Shown one piece after another: positions 55,115 through 64,000 of a DNA stretch of 64,000 nucleotides. Under the pieces are notes generated by a model that had not been told where the DNA came from, made no database searches, and worked only from the letters and a program-made list of their open reading frames with translations. The position numbers and the translations under genes were made by a program. Position 1 is the first letter of the stretch, and every line of letters starts with the position of its first letter. This stretch comes from JBBDJB01 sp040880125. GTDB lineage: Bacteria > Planctomycetota > Planctomycetia > Pirellulales > JBBDJB01. The DNA lies in the NCBI GenBank assembly GCA_040880125.1, contig JBBDJB010000018.1, positions 310,001 to 374,000 of the forward strand, in the 5' to 3' direction.

Positions 55115-56872
55115 TCACTCGGGCAAAGGTTGGTTCCGCGTTTCCGGCGCGAACGGCACCGCGGCCAGCCCGATGACAAACACCAGGCACATCGTCATGC
55201 CGGCGTATCGCATAGGCTCGTCGTAATGCTGGAAGACGCCGCTGGTGAGCGTGCCGAGCGTAAAGGGCCCCAGCGCGGCGGCAAACCGCCCCACGTTGTA
55301 GCAGAACGACGTGCCAGTGCTCCGCAGCCGCGTGGGAAACAGCTCCGGGAAATAGATGGCGTATCCGCCAAAGAGCGAGAGTAGACAAAAGCCCATCAGC
55401 GGCATCATCCAAAACACGTCGGTCACGTCATTGAGCTTCCAGAACACCAGCGCCGTGCTGAGCCCGGCCGCGATGAAGGCGAGCGCAAAGGCCGGGCGGC
55501 GGCCGATGCGCTGCGTCAATATGCCGAATCCGTAGATGCCGAAAAACGCTCCCACGTTGAGCATCATGGAGGTATACCCGGCCCAGCGGGTCAAGCGGCC
55601 GGCGGTCTCTCGCTGCCGGGCGCCGATCCGCTCAACGTGCTGCAACGCGGCTGTCTGGCCGTCGATGACCGTCGGCGTTGCAGTGGCGCCGTTGTCGCTG
55701 TCTGTTAGGTAAGCCGCACGTCGAGTGCGCTGCTCCGCACTTTGGCCGCGGGCATCGAGCTCTGCCAAGATTGCTTCGGCCGAGACGGTTTGCGAGCGCC
55801 GGTGCAGCTCGAGGATCGCTTCATAGATCGCTGGTGCGTCGTCGTCCGCAGCGCTGGGGCTCAGCAGCGCATCGAGGCGGACGCGATCGACGGCCGTGTC
55901 GATCAGTTCCGGGTTCGCGACCAGGAGTTGCAGGAACTGCCGGTCCTGATCGGCCTCGCCGGCCGCGCGGGCTTCCTCCGCGAACACCTTGCGAAAGACG
56001 CTGCGGTTCAGATCGATGCTGAAAAAACCGATTCCCCACACGCCGATCACGCCGCTGGTGGCCAGCAGCAGCCCGACAATGGCGCGTTTTCTCCAGCGGG
56101 GATCACCGAACAGCTCAGCGTACGATCCGAGGCGTACGCCGTCGGTGCCGTGCGCCGCGGCTTGCCACCGCTGCGGTTCTTTCAATCGGCGGCGGATGAC
56201 GATCGCCAAGAGGGCCGGCAGCGCGCCGACCAGGAACATGGCCCGCCACGCAGTGATCGTGATGCCGAACAGGTCGTACTGTCCCAGTACGCCGGTCTGT
56301 TCCAGGTGCCCCAGGCCAATGCTGATCAGTGCCGCGCCGATATTACCCACCGCGGAAAGCGCCTGCAAGAGCCCCAGGGCGAAGGGCCGGCTCCTCGGCG
56401 GCATTGCTTCGGCAACCAGTGCGACGCCGACGGCGAACTCACCGCCGACGCCCAAGCCCGTCAAAAAGCGATACAGCGAGAAGTCCCATACGTTGCGCGA
56501 CAGGGCGCTGAGTCCCGTGCAGAGTGAGTACACGAGAATCGTCAGCATCATCGTCTTCGCGCGGCCGATGCGATCTCCGAGCACACCGAACAGCAAGCCG
56601 CCGGTTGCCCAGCCGATCAGAAAGATCGCAGTGGTGATTCCGCCGAAGCGCTCGACGCTGCCCGGCGGCGGCGCCACTCCGGGCGACGGAGCCAACAGTT
56701 CTGTCATCGCCGGCACCCGGGCGAGGTTAAAGAGCTGCTGGTCCATCGTATCGAACAGCCAACCCAGCGCCGCCACGATCAGTACGAACCAGTGATAGCG
56801 AGTCAGTTCCTTGTACCAGGCGCCGCCCGGGGAAGCGCCGCTGTCGCCGATCGGGACGTCGTGGATGTGCAT
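55115..56872 (-). CDS. MFS transporter with large periplasmic insertion
   Basis: This 585-residue protein has twelve membrane helices of the major facilitator superfamily. Conserved loop motifs are visible: LGDRIGRAK after helix 2 and YFPELFPTRLR near the end. Between helix 7 and helix 8, at about residues 290-425, lies a hydrophilic insert rich in charged residues (AEEARAAGEADQDRQ, then LAELDARGQSAEQRTRR). Typical relatives lack it. The second MFS gene starts 60 bases upstream on the same strand. Substrate is unknown; sugar or organic-acid relatives are likely. Confidence 0.82.
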   Translation of the reverse strand: MHIHDVPIGDSGASPGGAWYKELTRYHWFVLIVAALGWLFDTMDQQLFNLARVPAMTELLAPSPGVAPPPGSVERFGGITTAIFLIGWATGGLLFGVLGDRIGRAKTMMLTILVYSLCTGLSALSRNVWDFSLYRFLTGLGVGGEFAVGVALVAEAMPPRSRPFALGLLQALSAVGNIGAALISIGLGHLEQTGVLGQYDLFGITITAWRAMFLVGALPALLAIVIRRRLKEPQRWQAAAHGTDGVRLGSYAELFGDPRWRKRAIVGLLLATSGVIGVWGIGFFSIDLNRSVFRKVFAEEARAAGEADQDRQFLQLLVANPELIDTAVDRVRLDALLSPSAADDDAPAIYEAILELHRRSQTVSAEAILAELDARGQSAEQRTRRAAYLTDSDNGATATPTVIDGQTAALQHVERIGARQRETAGRLTRWAGYTSMMLNVGAFFGIYGFGILTQRIGRRPAFALAFIAAGLSTALVFWKLNDVTDVFWMMPLMGFCLLSLFGGYAIYFPELFPTRLRSTGTSFCYNVGRFAAALGPFTLGTLTSGVFQHYDEPMRYAGMTMCLVFVIGLAAVPFAPETRNQPLPE

Positions 56873-56932
56873 CGGACAGATCGCGGAGCGGGGAGTGGGG
56901 CTGCTGGTGGGCAGTCGCTGGCCAAAGCGAGC

Positions 56933-58390
56933 CTATGGCGACTCGGGGATGAAATGCTTCTTCGGGCGGTCATTCTTAGGAGAAGTGACATCGCCGACCG
57001 GCTCCAGGGACGGCTCGCCGTGACGTTCCGGCTCGGGGAGCCAGAAGCAGGCGATCGCCCCGATGGCGTACGTCAGCAGTGCCACGATCGCCGCCGCCAG
57101 CGCTGTTGAGCGGCTCGGCAGCAGAGTGGTCAGCCAGGTTGTCAACAGCGCAGCGGAGGTACCGAACATGCGGCCGCCGATGTTCGCGGCAAAACTCTCT
57201 CCCGTCCCCCGAAGATGCAGCGGGTAGACGCGTGGCAAATAGTTACCCCAAAAGCTGAACTGCGCCACGGTGAGCAGCCCGGCGACGAAGATGCCCCACT
57301 TCAATAGATCCAGGTCGCTCCGCGCGGGGAAAAAGTAAACCAGCGGAATGATAATCAAGCCCGGCCACTGGAACACCCGCAGCAGCCACCGCCGGCTGAC
57401 AATGCGGATCGCCAGAAAGGCCAATAGGAACCGCCCAGCCAGACCACCGAACTCCTGATAGCCGTTGACCTCGGCCGCCACCGCCTGCTCGATTTGCCTC
57501 TGCTCGGGAATCGGCTTGCCGGTGGTGCGCTCGACCACCTGCGGCAGGCCGGGCACAATTCGCGGTGTGTGCTGCAGCGCGCCGAAGGCGGCCCCGTAAC
57601 TGCACGCGAACATGATCGTCGTCACGATCGTGGTGCGACGAAGCTCCGGAGCGAACAGCTCGGCGATGCTCGGCCGCCGCAGCGTTCCGGCGGCTTTCTT
57701 TTGCGCCCATTCCGGCGACTCGGGCAGGAACGGCCGAATGATAATCAGCGGCAGAGCCGGAATCACTCCGGAGATCAGCGTATATCGCCAGGCCTCGTGC
57801 CCGCCGGCGATCTCCGGAAGCAGGTAGCCGTACTTGAGGGCAAGGAGGTTCATGCCGGTGACCATAAGTCCGCCGACGGAGGAGAAGGCCTGTGTGTAAC
57901 CGAGCACGGCCTCGCGGCGGCGCGGGTCGGGGAATAGCTCGGCTAGCCAGGCCACTGCCGCCACGAACTCGACGCAGACGCCGATGAACGTCGTGCAGCG
58001 AAAAAACAGGAGCATCTCGGGCGAAGTACTGAAGCCCGCCGCCAGTGCCGAGAACGCGTACAGCAGAATGCTGCCCACCAAGACGCGCCGGCGGCCCCAC
58101 AGGTCGGTGAGATAGCCGCCCAACAGCCCGAACAATCCACCGGCGATCGCGGGCACGAAAAAGAGCATCCCGACCCAAAACTCGAACTCGGGGGTGCCGG
58201 GCCGGGCGCCCACCAGTTCCAGCAGGGCCGGCCGCAGAATGAGCGGGAGCATCAGCAGTTCGTAGATATCGAACGCAAAGCCCAGAGCGGCGACGACACA
58301 GACCGCCCATTGGACAGGCGTCAAGCGAGAGGGAGATGGCATCAGGGGAGAGGCGTTCCAGGGAGTGGCGGCGGGCAAAACAAAACGCAT
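56933..58390 (-). CDS. MFS transporter (sugar-type)
   Basis: This is a 485-residue major facilitator protein with twelve helices and the loop motif YLTDLWGRRRV after helix 2. A smaller insertion (about 40 residues, PGLPQVVERTTGKPIPEQRQ) sits in the helix 7-8 loop, the position of the larger insert in the neighbouring MFS gene. Several ATG codons could serve: 58390, 58342 and 58480. None has a ribosome site; 58390 was chosen as a compromise. The two MFS genes are tandem, 60 bases apart, and probably co-transcribed. Confidence 0.8.
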   Translation of the reverse strand: MRFVLPAATPWNASPLMPSPSRLTPVQWAVCVVAALGFAFDIYELLMLPLILRPALLELVGARPGTPEFEFWVGMLFFVPAIAGGLFGLLGGYLTDLWGRRRVLVGSILLYAFSALAAGFSTSPEMLLFFRCTTFIGVCVEFVAAVAWLAELFPDPRRREAVLGYTQAFSSVGGLMVTGMNLLALKYGYLLPEIAGGHEAWRYTLISGVIPALPLIIIRPFLPESPEWAQKKAAGTLRRPSIAELFAPELRRTTIVTTIMFACSYGAAFGALQHTPRIVPGLPQVVERTTGKPIPEQRQIEQAVAAEVNGYQEFGGLAGRFLLAFLAIRIVSRRWLLRVFQWPGLIIIPLVYFFPARSDLDLLKWGIFVAGLLTVAQFSFWGNYLPRVYPLHLRGTGESFAANIGGRMFGTSAALLTTWLTTLLPSRSTALAAAIVALLTYAIGAIACFWLPEPERHGEPSLEPVGDVTSPKNDRPKKHFIPESP

Positions 58391-58746
58391 GGCGCCGGTA
58401 TTCAGATTCGTACTGCGCCGAGTGGCACTGCCCTTAGCAAACGGTGGACCATTTTGCGGTGGCCCTCTCAATAATGCCATGAACGGGGTCGATGACAGGC
58501 GCCCTCGGTCGAGAGTCGAGTGCTGGTCGCCCGGCGCTTGAACGCGAGCAAGTTCGTACTGTGGGGCGTGGTCAGATTTCGTTACGGCTGATCAGAAAAT
58601 GAGCAAGGCAGACCCGGCCGACCGGCAGATTCTCCGGCACGCTGGCCCCGGCACAACGTTTGCTTCCGGGGCGCGTTTGAGGTGCGATCGAGTCGACGCT
58701 GGATCAATTTTCATGTCTGCGCGGCTGATTGCTTCGGGAGACGAAC
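58391..58746. other. Divergent intergenic region
   Basis: This carries the upstream regions of the MFS gene and the TPR gene. Nothing else is seen. Confidence 0.4.
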
Positions 58747-59379
58747 ATGGGTTACTACAAATCTCACGACGCCCGACACGAGGCCGTCGCAAAACCACAG
58801 GCCGGGGTGGGCGCGCAAGGGCAGCCTGCGGACAAACCCGTCCCGGCCGCTGCGAGTTCGCGGCACGATAATCTTTTGCAAAAGGTCGTTCCGTTGATTG
58901 GCCAAAAGCAGTACGACAAGGCCCTGGGCGTGCTCGGTCCGGCCGCCGGTCAGGATCAGGAGCTGGCCAACGCGATGGGCGTCTGCCTGATGCGGCTGGG
59001 ACGGATCGAGGAGGCGGTGCGGCTGTTTCGCACGCTGGTGCTCGCGCCGGGCTGTACCTGGCCTCGCCCGAATCTGCCCAACGTCTACAAGACGAACTTT
59101 GCCACCGCGCTGTTGCTGGCCGGTCACCCGTCGGGCTGCGTCGAGATTCTCGCGGAAGTGCGCGACGAACAGGATGCTCAGGTGCAGCGGCTGCGGGCGG
59201 CGATCCGCAAGTGGGAGTCGGAGTTGAGCGTCTTTCAACGGCTCAATTGGTGGATCGCCCGCGTCGAGCCATCGGGGCGCCCGGTGCCACTGGAGTTCGA
59301 GCCGGGTGAATTGCTGCGGCCGGCGGAAGTGTCGGCGGTAGCGAACGGTCTGCCGACCGCGTCCGCCGAAGCCGTCTAA
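58747..59379 (+). CDS. TPR-type protein of unknown function
   Basis: This is a 210-residue protein. After a low-complexity N terminus (about 1-40, with repeated Ala/Gly/Pro), a helical repeat domain runs to about 160. Two TPR-like pairs are visible: GQKQYDKALGVLGPAAGQDQ and GRIEEAVRLFRTLVLAPG. It has no signal peptide. I chose the ATG at 58747 after GGGAG; a TTG 18 bases earlier is in frame. The zinc-ribbon gene starts 70 bases downstream. Confidence 0.72.
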   Translation: MGYYKSHDARHEAVAKPQAGVGAQGQPADKPVPAAASSRHDNLLQKVVPLIGQKQYDKALGVLGPAAGQDQELANAMGVCLMRLGRIEEAVRLFRTLVLAPGCTWPRPNLPNVYKTNFATALLLAGHPSGCVEILAEVRDEQDAQVQRLRAAIRKWESELSVFQRLNWWIARVEPSGRPVPLEFEPGELLRPAEVSAVANGLPTASAEAV

Positions 59380-59449
59380 CCTTCTTTTTCATCCTCTCCG
59401 TAGTTCTCTGTCGCCGCAGGCGGCGCTTTCACCGAAAGGAATCCGTATC

Positions 59450-59572
59450 ATGGGACTTCGCCCCCGCACGGCCCGAGTCAAAGCAGGCAAGCAGCGCCGC
59501 TGCGCCACCTGCGGCTGCCTCGTGAATAAGCAGCGCAAGCGCTGCAAGAAGTGCAGCCATCTGCTGGGCTGA
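59450..59572 (+). CDS. 40-residue zinc-ribbon protein
   Basis: This is a very short basic protein with C18, C21, C32 and C35 in a CxxC...CxxC ribbon, similar to small ribosome-associated ribbons. AAAGGA precedes the ATG. Coding is supported by the regular cysteine spacing and basic composition. Its function is unknown. Confidence 0.65.
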   Translation: MGLRPRTARVKAGKQRRCATCGCLVNKQRKRCKKCSHLLG

Positions 59573-59657
59573 TATTGCAAAAGCTGGCGCGCGTTTTCAG
59601 AAACCGAATTGCGAGCGTCGATCCTCGGTCCGGGTCGGCTTGGCTACGCAGTCGCCT

Positions 59658-59828
59658 TTATGCGCGACTTCGGCGCGCCGATTCAGCCTGCTGGCGATAG
59701 CTGCGCGCCCTGCGGAGAAGCTTCGCTTTCAGCGGAACGCTTCTTCGTACGGCGGCCAGGTGCTCGTATTTCTCAGCCAGCGCCAGTTTCACGTTAACGA
59801 GCTCTGTAGTGTCGGTGGCTCTCGTCAT
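59658..59828 (-). CDS. Small basic helical protein
   Basis: This is a 56-residue, highly basic helical protein (KYEHLAAVRRSVPLKAKLLR). The start at 59828 gives MTRATDTTELVNVKLALA. A GGAG lies upstream but with long spacing. It sits between the zinc-ribbon gene and the RND gene. Coding is plausible, not certain. Confidence 0.4.
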   Translation of the reverse strand: MTRATDTTELVNVKLALAEKYEHLAAVRRSVPLKAKLLRRARSYRQQAESARRSRA

Positions 59829-59911
59829 GGGACGGGGTTCTCCAGGATATCGGTATCGGAAGAAATCAGAACGAATTCCAGTAGCAGAAGATGCCGCCAG
59901 CGGCCATTTGG

Positions 59912-62900
59912 TCATGCGTCGTCATACACGCCATGCCGTGCGGTGCGACGGGCGGCCCGGGTTATTTCGCCGGCAAAATGCGGTGCCTCGCGCACTGCGG
60001 AACGTCCGCGGAACGCCGCTCCCAGCGGTCCCGCGACCAAAGCCGGCAGGAACAGGATATCGCCGACGAAGGCTGCCGCAAGCAGCACGAGCATCATGTA
60101 GCCGAACCGCTCGGTCGGCGTAAACGTGCTGAAGGCGAACACAGCCAGTCCCAGTCCGCCGATGACCGACGTCTGAAACATGGCCCGGGCGCACCGCCGG
60201 TAGGCGAACATGGCGGACTCGTCGCGCCGCAGCCCCTGCAAGCGGCCCCGGCGGAACCAGGTGAGGTAATGAATCGTATCGTCGACGGCGATGCCGAGCC
60301 CCACGCTGGCGGCCATGACGGTGCCGATGTCGACGACGATCCCGCTCCATCCCAACGCCCCGAACACGATCACAATAGGAAACATGTTGGGCAGCATAGA
60401 AACCAAGCCCCCGGTGATACTGCGCAGTTGCAGCATCATCACGGCCGAGATGGTGACGAATGCCCAAGCTACGCTTTGGAACAGGCTCTGCAACAGGGCG
60501 TGCTCTGCCCGATAGACGAGCGGCACGACGCCGGTGTACACCGCGGAGATTGTCTGCGGCTCGTGCGATCCCGCGGCGTTAGTTTCCATGGCGCCCTTCG
60601 CCTCGGGACTATTGGATTGTGCGGTATGGCTCGTGAGAAAGTGCCCGCCGTCGAGCAACAGGGCGCCGCGTTTGGCGGCACTGACGAAGCGGTTCCAATC
60701 GGCAGGCTTCTGTTCTCCGAACGAGACGATGCAATCCTGCCGGCGGACGAACTCGCCGCTGGGTGCCTGGCTCAACAATTCTGGAAGTAAGTAGGGCCGC
60801 GGGGCGGGCAGGCGCGGAAGGCGATCGTCCGAGTACGAAATCGTCGCGCCCGCGGAGCGCAAGAGATCCAGCAGCATCAGTGCCCTTTCATCGGGGACGA
60901 TTCGCCCTCCACCTTTCCGGGAGATGCCGACCACGCAGACGCGGCTCCCTTCGAGTGATTTGCGCGAAGCCGCCAACTGGCGGCCTATCTGGTCGCGCAG
61001 CGCATAGGCCGCGATCACTTGCTTGACCTGCTGCTCGATCTGCGTGACAAAGTGCGCGTAGTCGACGCCGCTGAGCGCCTCAACGCGGGCGGTGACCCGC
61101 CACAACTCCGTCTGATGCTCGTCCTCTCGAAGAAAACCGGACGCGATGTAGCTGTCGCGGCTTTCGCTGAGGCTCTTGCCGAGTTGGCGGCGAATGAGCT
61201 GATACTGTAGATCGGGACGAAACAACACACCGCCCAGTCCGCCCGGCCGGCGCTGGGGCGGCGCCGGTCCGAAAGTCGCCGCCGACATCGCGCGGTCGAC
61301 TTCCGGCAAGCTCTCAATCTGTTGCTGAACCCGTTCGACCAGTTGCATCCGGTCGGCAAACCCCAGCCGAAAGTAGCCCGCCGGATCGAAATACGCCGTG
61401 TTCTGATCGGCGGTGCCGACGTCCTCTTGCCGGATCGAGCGGTCCAGCTTCAGCACGACCTCGATCGGGACCAGGTTGCCGAGGTTCCGCTCCAGCCACT
61501 GGTAGTCGGCGATAATCCTCGCCCGAGGGCTGAACAGCTTCATGATTTCCACGGAGGTTTCGATCCGCTGCAGTCCCGCCGCCATCAGGAGCATCACGGC
61601 CGTGCATCCGGCCACCACCCAGCCGTGATTCCGTAAAATTCCGCCTGCCACGGCAGGCCACCGGAACACGGAATGGCCCGACGATCGCCAACGAGCCGGT
61701 ATCGCCAGAGGAAAACCTCCTGAGGACGGCATCCTGCGTCGCACTGGCCACAGCGTCAGGGCCGCAGGTAGCGCCGTAAACAGGATCGCCAACGTCAGCA
61801 GCACGCCGATTCCGGAATAGATGCCGAACTTCCGAATTGGCACCAGATTGCTGGTACACAACGAGAAAAAGCCGATGGCGGTTGTCAGCGAGCATAGCAA
61901 GCACGGCACCCACGCATCGGCAATCGCCCGATCGGCGGCCGAGGCAAACAGCGCGGCAGGTGGCTCTCGGCGATCGCCATCGTACTCCGGCAGCGCTTCT
62001 TCAAAGGCGTCGTGAAAGTAGTTGATGATGTGAATGGCCCCGGAGATGCCGGCGACGTAGACGACCGCCGGCATCGACATCAGGATGGCGTCCATGGTGC
62101 CACCGCTAAATGCGATCACCGCCAGCGCGGAGATGGCGCTGAGCACGCCCGTGGCGAAGACGAACACCGTGAGCCGAATACTGCGGAAGGACCACCACGC
62201 CAGGCCTATACCGACAATGCCCGACAGGCCGACCAATCGCAGCAGCGTCCGTTCGCCCTCCTCGTCAATCGCCACGTTGTCGACAGGCGGGCCGCCCAGG
62301 TGTACTGAGTCGGCCGGAATGCCGCACTTTTCCAGGGTTTCGAACAGCAGCCCGGGTGGACGCTGAATGCGAAACCGCTCCGTCTGCCCGCGGCCGATCG
62401 CCGCCCGCAGATCGTCGACCGCCTTGTCGCTGAGCGTCACCACGACACAGGTTTGGCGGCCGTCGGGACCGATCAGCGATCCGGAGAGGCGATCCACCGC
62501 TGTCGCGTAGGGGATGCTCAGCGGCGGGCCGGTCAACTGGTTTAGCATCCGCCGGCCGGTTGTCGCCGTCTTGAAATAGCCGTTTGGCGTACCGCCGGCT
62601 GTTGGCGAAGTCGTGCCAGAGGTATCGGGAACCAGGGCGGCGGCCAATCGCTCGATGCGGGGATCGTCCGGCCGGGCGCTGCTACGGGCCGGATTGTCGC
62701 CCAAACGGCACCCGTCCCAACTGATCAGTACGAACTGGTCGTCGGCGAAGTGCTCGCGGAACCATGCGAACTGATGAGTTTCGGCGAAGCTGGAGGGGAG
62801 CCAGTCCTCCATCTTGTTGCTGTTGCTTTTGATCGCCCGGTGCGCGCCGTACCCCAGGGACGGCACGATTAATGCGAAGAATATCAAAATCCACAGCGCC

Positions 62901-62953
62901 CAGCGGCCGAAAAACGACGGTTCCGTTTTGGCCGGATGAGTTAATTCGCGCAA
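59912..62953 (-). CDS. RND/MMPL-type transporter
   Basis: This is a 1013-residue polytopic protein of the RND superfamily (MMPL-like). It has two related halves, each with a first helix, a large periplasmic loop and a cluster of five helices. The second half includes conserved helix stretches (GLGIAVDDTIHYLTWFRRG). I place the start at TTG 62953 because GGAGGT stands 7 bases upstream, giving LRELTHPAKTEPSFFG. The frame extends 90 codons further without a ribosome site. It probably exports lipids or hydrophobic compounds. The sensor gene starts divergently, 363 bases away. Confidence 0.78.
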   Translation of the reverse strand: MRELTHPAKTEPSFFGRWALWILIFFALIVPSLGYGAHRAIKSNSNKMEDWLPSSFAETHQFAWFREHFADDQFVLISWDGCRLGDNPARSSARPDDPRIERLAAALVPDTSGTTSPTAGGTPNGYFKTATTGRRMLNQLTGPPLSIPYATAVDRLSGSLIGPDGRQTCVVVTLSDKAVDDLRAAIGRGQTERFRIQRPPGLLFETLEKCGIPADSVHLGGPPVDNVAIDEEGERTLLRLVGLSGIVGIGLAWWSFRSIRLTVFVFATGVLSAISALAVIAFSGGTMDAILMSMPAVVYVAGISGAIHIINYFHDAFEEALPEYDGDRREPPAALFASAADRAIADAWVPCLLCSLTTAIGFFSLCTSNLVPIRKFGIYSGIGVLLTLAILFTALPAALTLWPVRRRMPSSGGFPLAIPARWRSSGHSVFRWPAVAGGILRNHGWVVAGCTAVMLLMAAGLQRIETSVEIMKLFSPRARIIADYQWLERNLGNLVPIEVVLKLDRSIRQEDVGTADQNTAYFDPAGYFRLGFADRMQLVERVQQQIESLPEVDRAMSAATFGPAPPQRRPGGLGGVLFRPDLQYQLIRRQLGKSLSESRDSYIASGFLREDEHQTELWRVTARVEALSGVDYAHFVTQIEQQVKQVIAAYALRDQIGRQLAASRKSLEGSRVCVVGISRKGGGRIVPDERALMLLDLLRSAGATISYSDDRLPRLPAPRPYLLPELLSQAPSGEFVRRQDCIVSFGEQKPADWNRFVSAAKRGALLLDGGHFLTSHTAQSNSPEAKGAMETNAAGSHEPQTISAVYTGVVPLVYRAEHALLQSLFQSVAWAFVTISAVMMLQLRSITGGLVSMLPNMFPIVIVFGALGWSGIVVDIGTVMAASVGLGIAVDDTIHYLTWFRRGRLQGLRRDESAMFAYRRCARAMFQTSVIGGLGLAVFAFSTFTPTERFGYMMLVLLAAAFVGDILFLPALVAGPLGAAFRGRSAVREAPHFAGEITRAARRTARHGVYDDA

Positions 62954-63316
62954 CGGCTTACCTCCCTGCAATCGGTGGGAAGGGGCCTTTTTGCAAAGAA
63001 CGTGCCGCCTGCCTTCCCAGCACGGCGGATCGGGCGCGACGGCGTTTTGCCGGTCGCCGTGGCCGCCGCTTGTCCACTTTCTGGCCAGCGAAGGACAGAT
63101 TCTGGCAAAGCCATGCGGAATACCCGCGGTCGGTTCTGAAGGGCCTCCGGCGTCAACCTCGACGAGCGGGCACGAACTTGCCAGCGGCCAATGCCGATTC
63201 CCACCGGCGAAGCTCCATGCCATAATCGACCGCGGCGGATCGAAGCCTTACCCGGTGTCGGCGGGCGGTTGCCGCTGGCTGTTATAGGTGCCCGTCTTCC
63301 CTGGCGGGATCGACAG
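62954..63316. other. Divergent promoter region between the RND and sensor genes
   Basis: This contains the ribosome site of the RND gene and the upstream region of the sensor. No other gene is seen. Confidence 0.45.
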
Positions 63317-64000
63317 ATGCGGTCACGTTTGATGTGGCGGATGCTGGCGCCGGTGTTGGTCGTCAGCGTCTTGCTTTTGCTGGTGGGCGTGACCTCCGCG
63401 TGGTACGCCCATCGCCTCAACTCCCGCGTGTCGGACGAGTTGGATCGCAATCTCGCCGGTGCGATCGCCGCGCAGAACCTCGTACTGGCCATTCGAGACA
63501 CCCGCGCCGAACTGGACCGGTATCTGAGCACGGGTGACGCTGCATTTCTCGTTGCCGCCAGTGCGCGGGAGGAACAGGTTGGCCGACTATTGGAGAACTT
63601 GTCCCAAACGGCGCCGGACGCGGAATTCGAGGCGGTCGCCCAGCTCGGCCGCCGGCACGAGCGGTTCGTCGGACAGTTCACGGCTGCCGAACGCCAGGCG
63701 GACGCCGCGCCGTCGTTGTCGGCGCTCCGCGCAGCGCTGACCGACCAGATGCTGACGCCCGCCCAACAACTGCTGGAGCGGAACCGCGATGCCGCCGAAA
63801 GACAGAGCCGCCGCAACCAGGTAATGGCCGAGCGCATCGGGATCGGCCTCATGGTGCTGGGCTTGTGCGGCGCCACGGCCGGACTGTTGGCGGGTTATGG
63901 AATCGCCCGTAGCGTGAGCCGGTCGATTGAGCAACTCGGCGGGCACGTTCAGGAGATCGCCGGCAGGCTCAACGGCCACAGCGACCCGGGCGATATCACT
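63317..64000 (+). CDS. HAMP-type sensor protein, N-terminal part (cut by window edge)
   Basis: These are the first 228 residues of a membrane sensor, probably a histidine kinase or chemoreceptor. A first helix (about 8-28), a periplasmic helical bundle (35-170) and a second helix (175-198) lead into HAMP-like sequence (SVSRSIEQLGGHVQEIAGRL). The output domain lies outside the window. It starts 363 bases from the RND gene in the opposite direction. Confidence 0.75.
   Translation, partial: MRSRLMWRMLAPVLVVSVLLLLVGVTSAWYAHRLNSRVSDELDRNLAGAIAAQNLVLAIRDTRAELDRYLSTGDAAFLVAASAREEQVGRLLENLSQTAPDAEFEAVAQLGRRHERFVGQFTAAERQADAAPSLSALRAALTDQMLTPAQQLLERNRDAAERQSRRNQVMAERIGIGLMVLGLCGATAGLLAGYGIARSVSRSIEQLGGHVQEIAGRLNGHSDPGDIT

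Overview
The window is high-GC bacterial DNA that reads as a planctomycete chromosome, probably of the Pirellulales. The lineage call rests on families typical of that group: several DUF1559 pseudopilin-like proteins, a DUF1549/DUF1553 plus DUF1501 gene pair, a DUF1207 protein, M50/HlyD hybrid membrane proteins, an ABC-2 permease fused to a CPBP protease, a PEP-CTERM remnant and many small proteins with no clear relatives elsewhere. No phage, insertion sequence, CRISPR array or rRNA operon is visible. The only tRNA is tRNA-Leu(TAA). Both ends cut genes: hflX at the left and a HAMP-type sensor at the right.

Layout: 1-0.5 kb holds the 5' part of hflX. 1.1-7.6 kb is a minus-strand block with futalosine-pathway menaquinone genes (mqnA, mqnC and a likely aminofutalosine deaminase) interleaved with a NatA/NatB-like ABC exporter. 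7.9-12.7 kb encodes a small GlsB-like membrane protein and an M50/HlyD plus GAF/HlyD pair. 13.4-21.8 kb is a DUF1559/lipoprotein cluster containing a 1.8-kb tandem duplication, next to the 3' remnant of a PEP-CTERM gene. 22-30.8 kb mixes secreted or periplasmic proteins, an SGNH hydrolase, a sugar isomerase-like protein and a prolyl oligopeptidase. 31-34.8 kb has the DUF1549/1553 and DUF1501 pair.

35-38.8 kb is a sugar ABC operon (binding lipoprotein, double ATPase, permease). Its binding protein is the most striking feature of the window: the two halves of the RbsB-type fold are in swapped order, a natural circular permutation with the lipoprotein signal still at the new N terminus. 39-47 kb carries rnc, a CbiA-like protein lacking both its P-loop and its catalytic Cys, mgtE behind a structured leader, and small conserved proteins including a HIT protein. 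47-64 kb has a 1300-residue secreted protein, a sulfatase-fold protein with a degraded active site, tRNA-Leu, a flavin disulfide oxidoreductase, a cytochrome c, two MFS transporters, a TPR protein, a 40-residue zinc ribbon, an RND/MMPL protein and the start of a sensor.

Intergenic regions hold several families of short palindromes, some present in two copies within the window. Starts were moved from the longest reading frame wherever a Shine-Dalgarno, signal peptide or family length supported it. All family calls come from reading the translated sequence; no database search was run.
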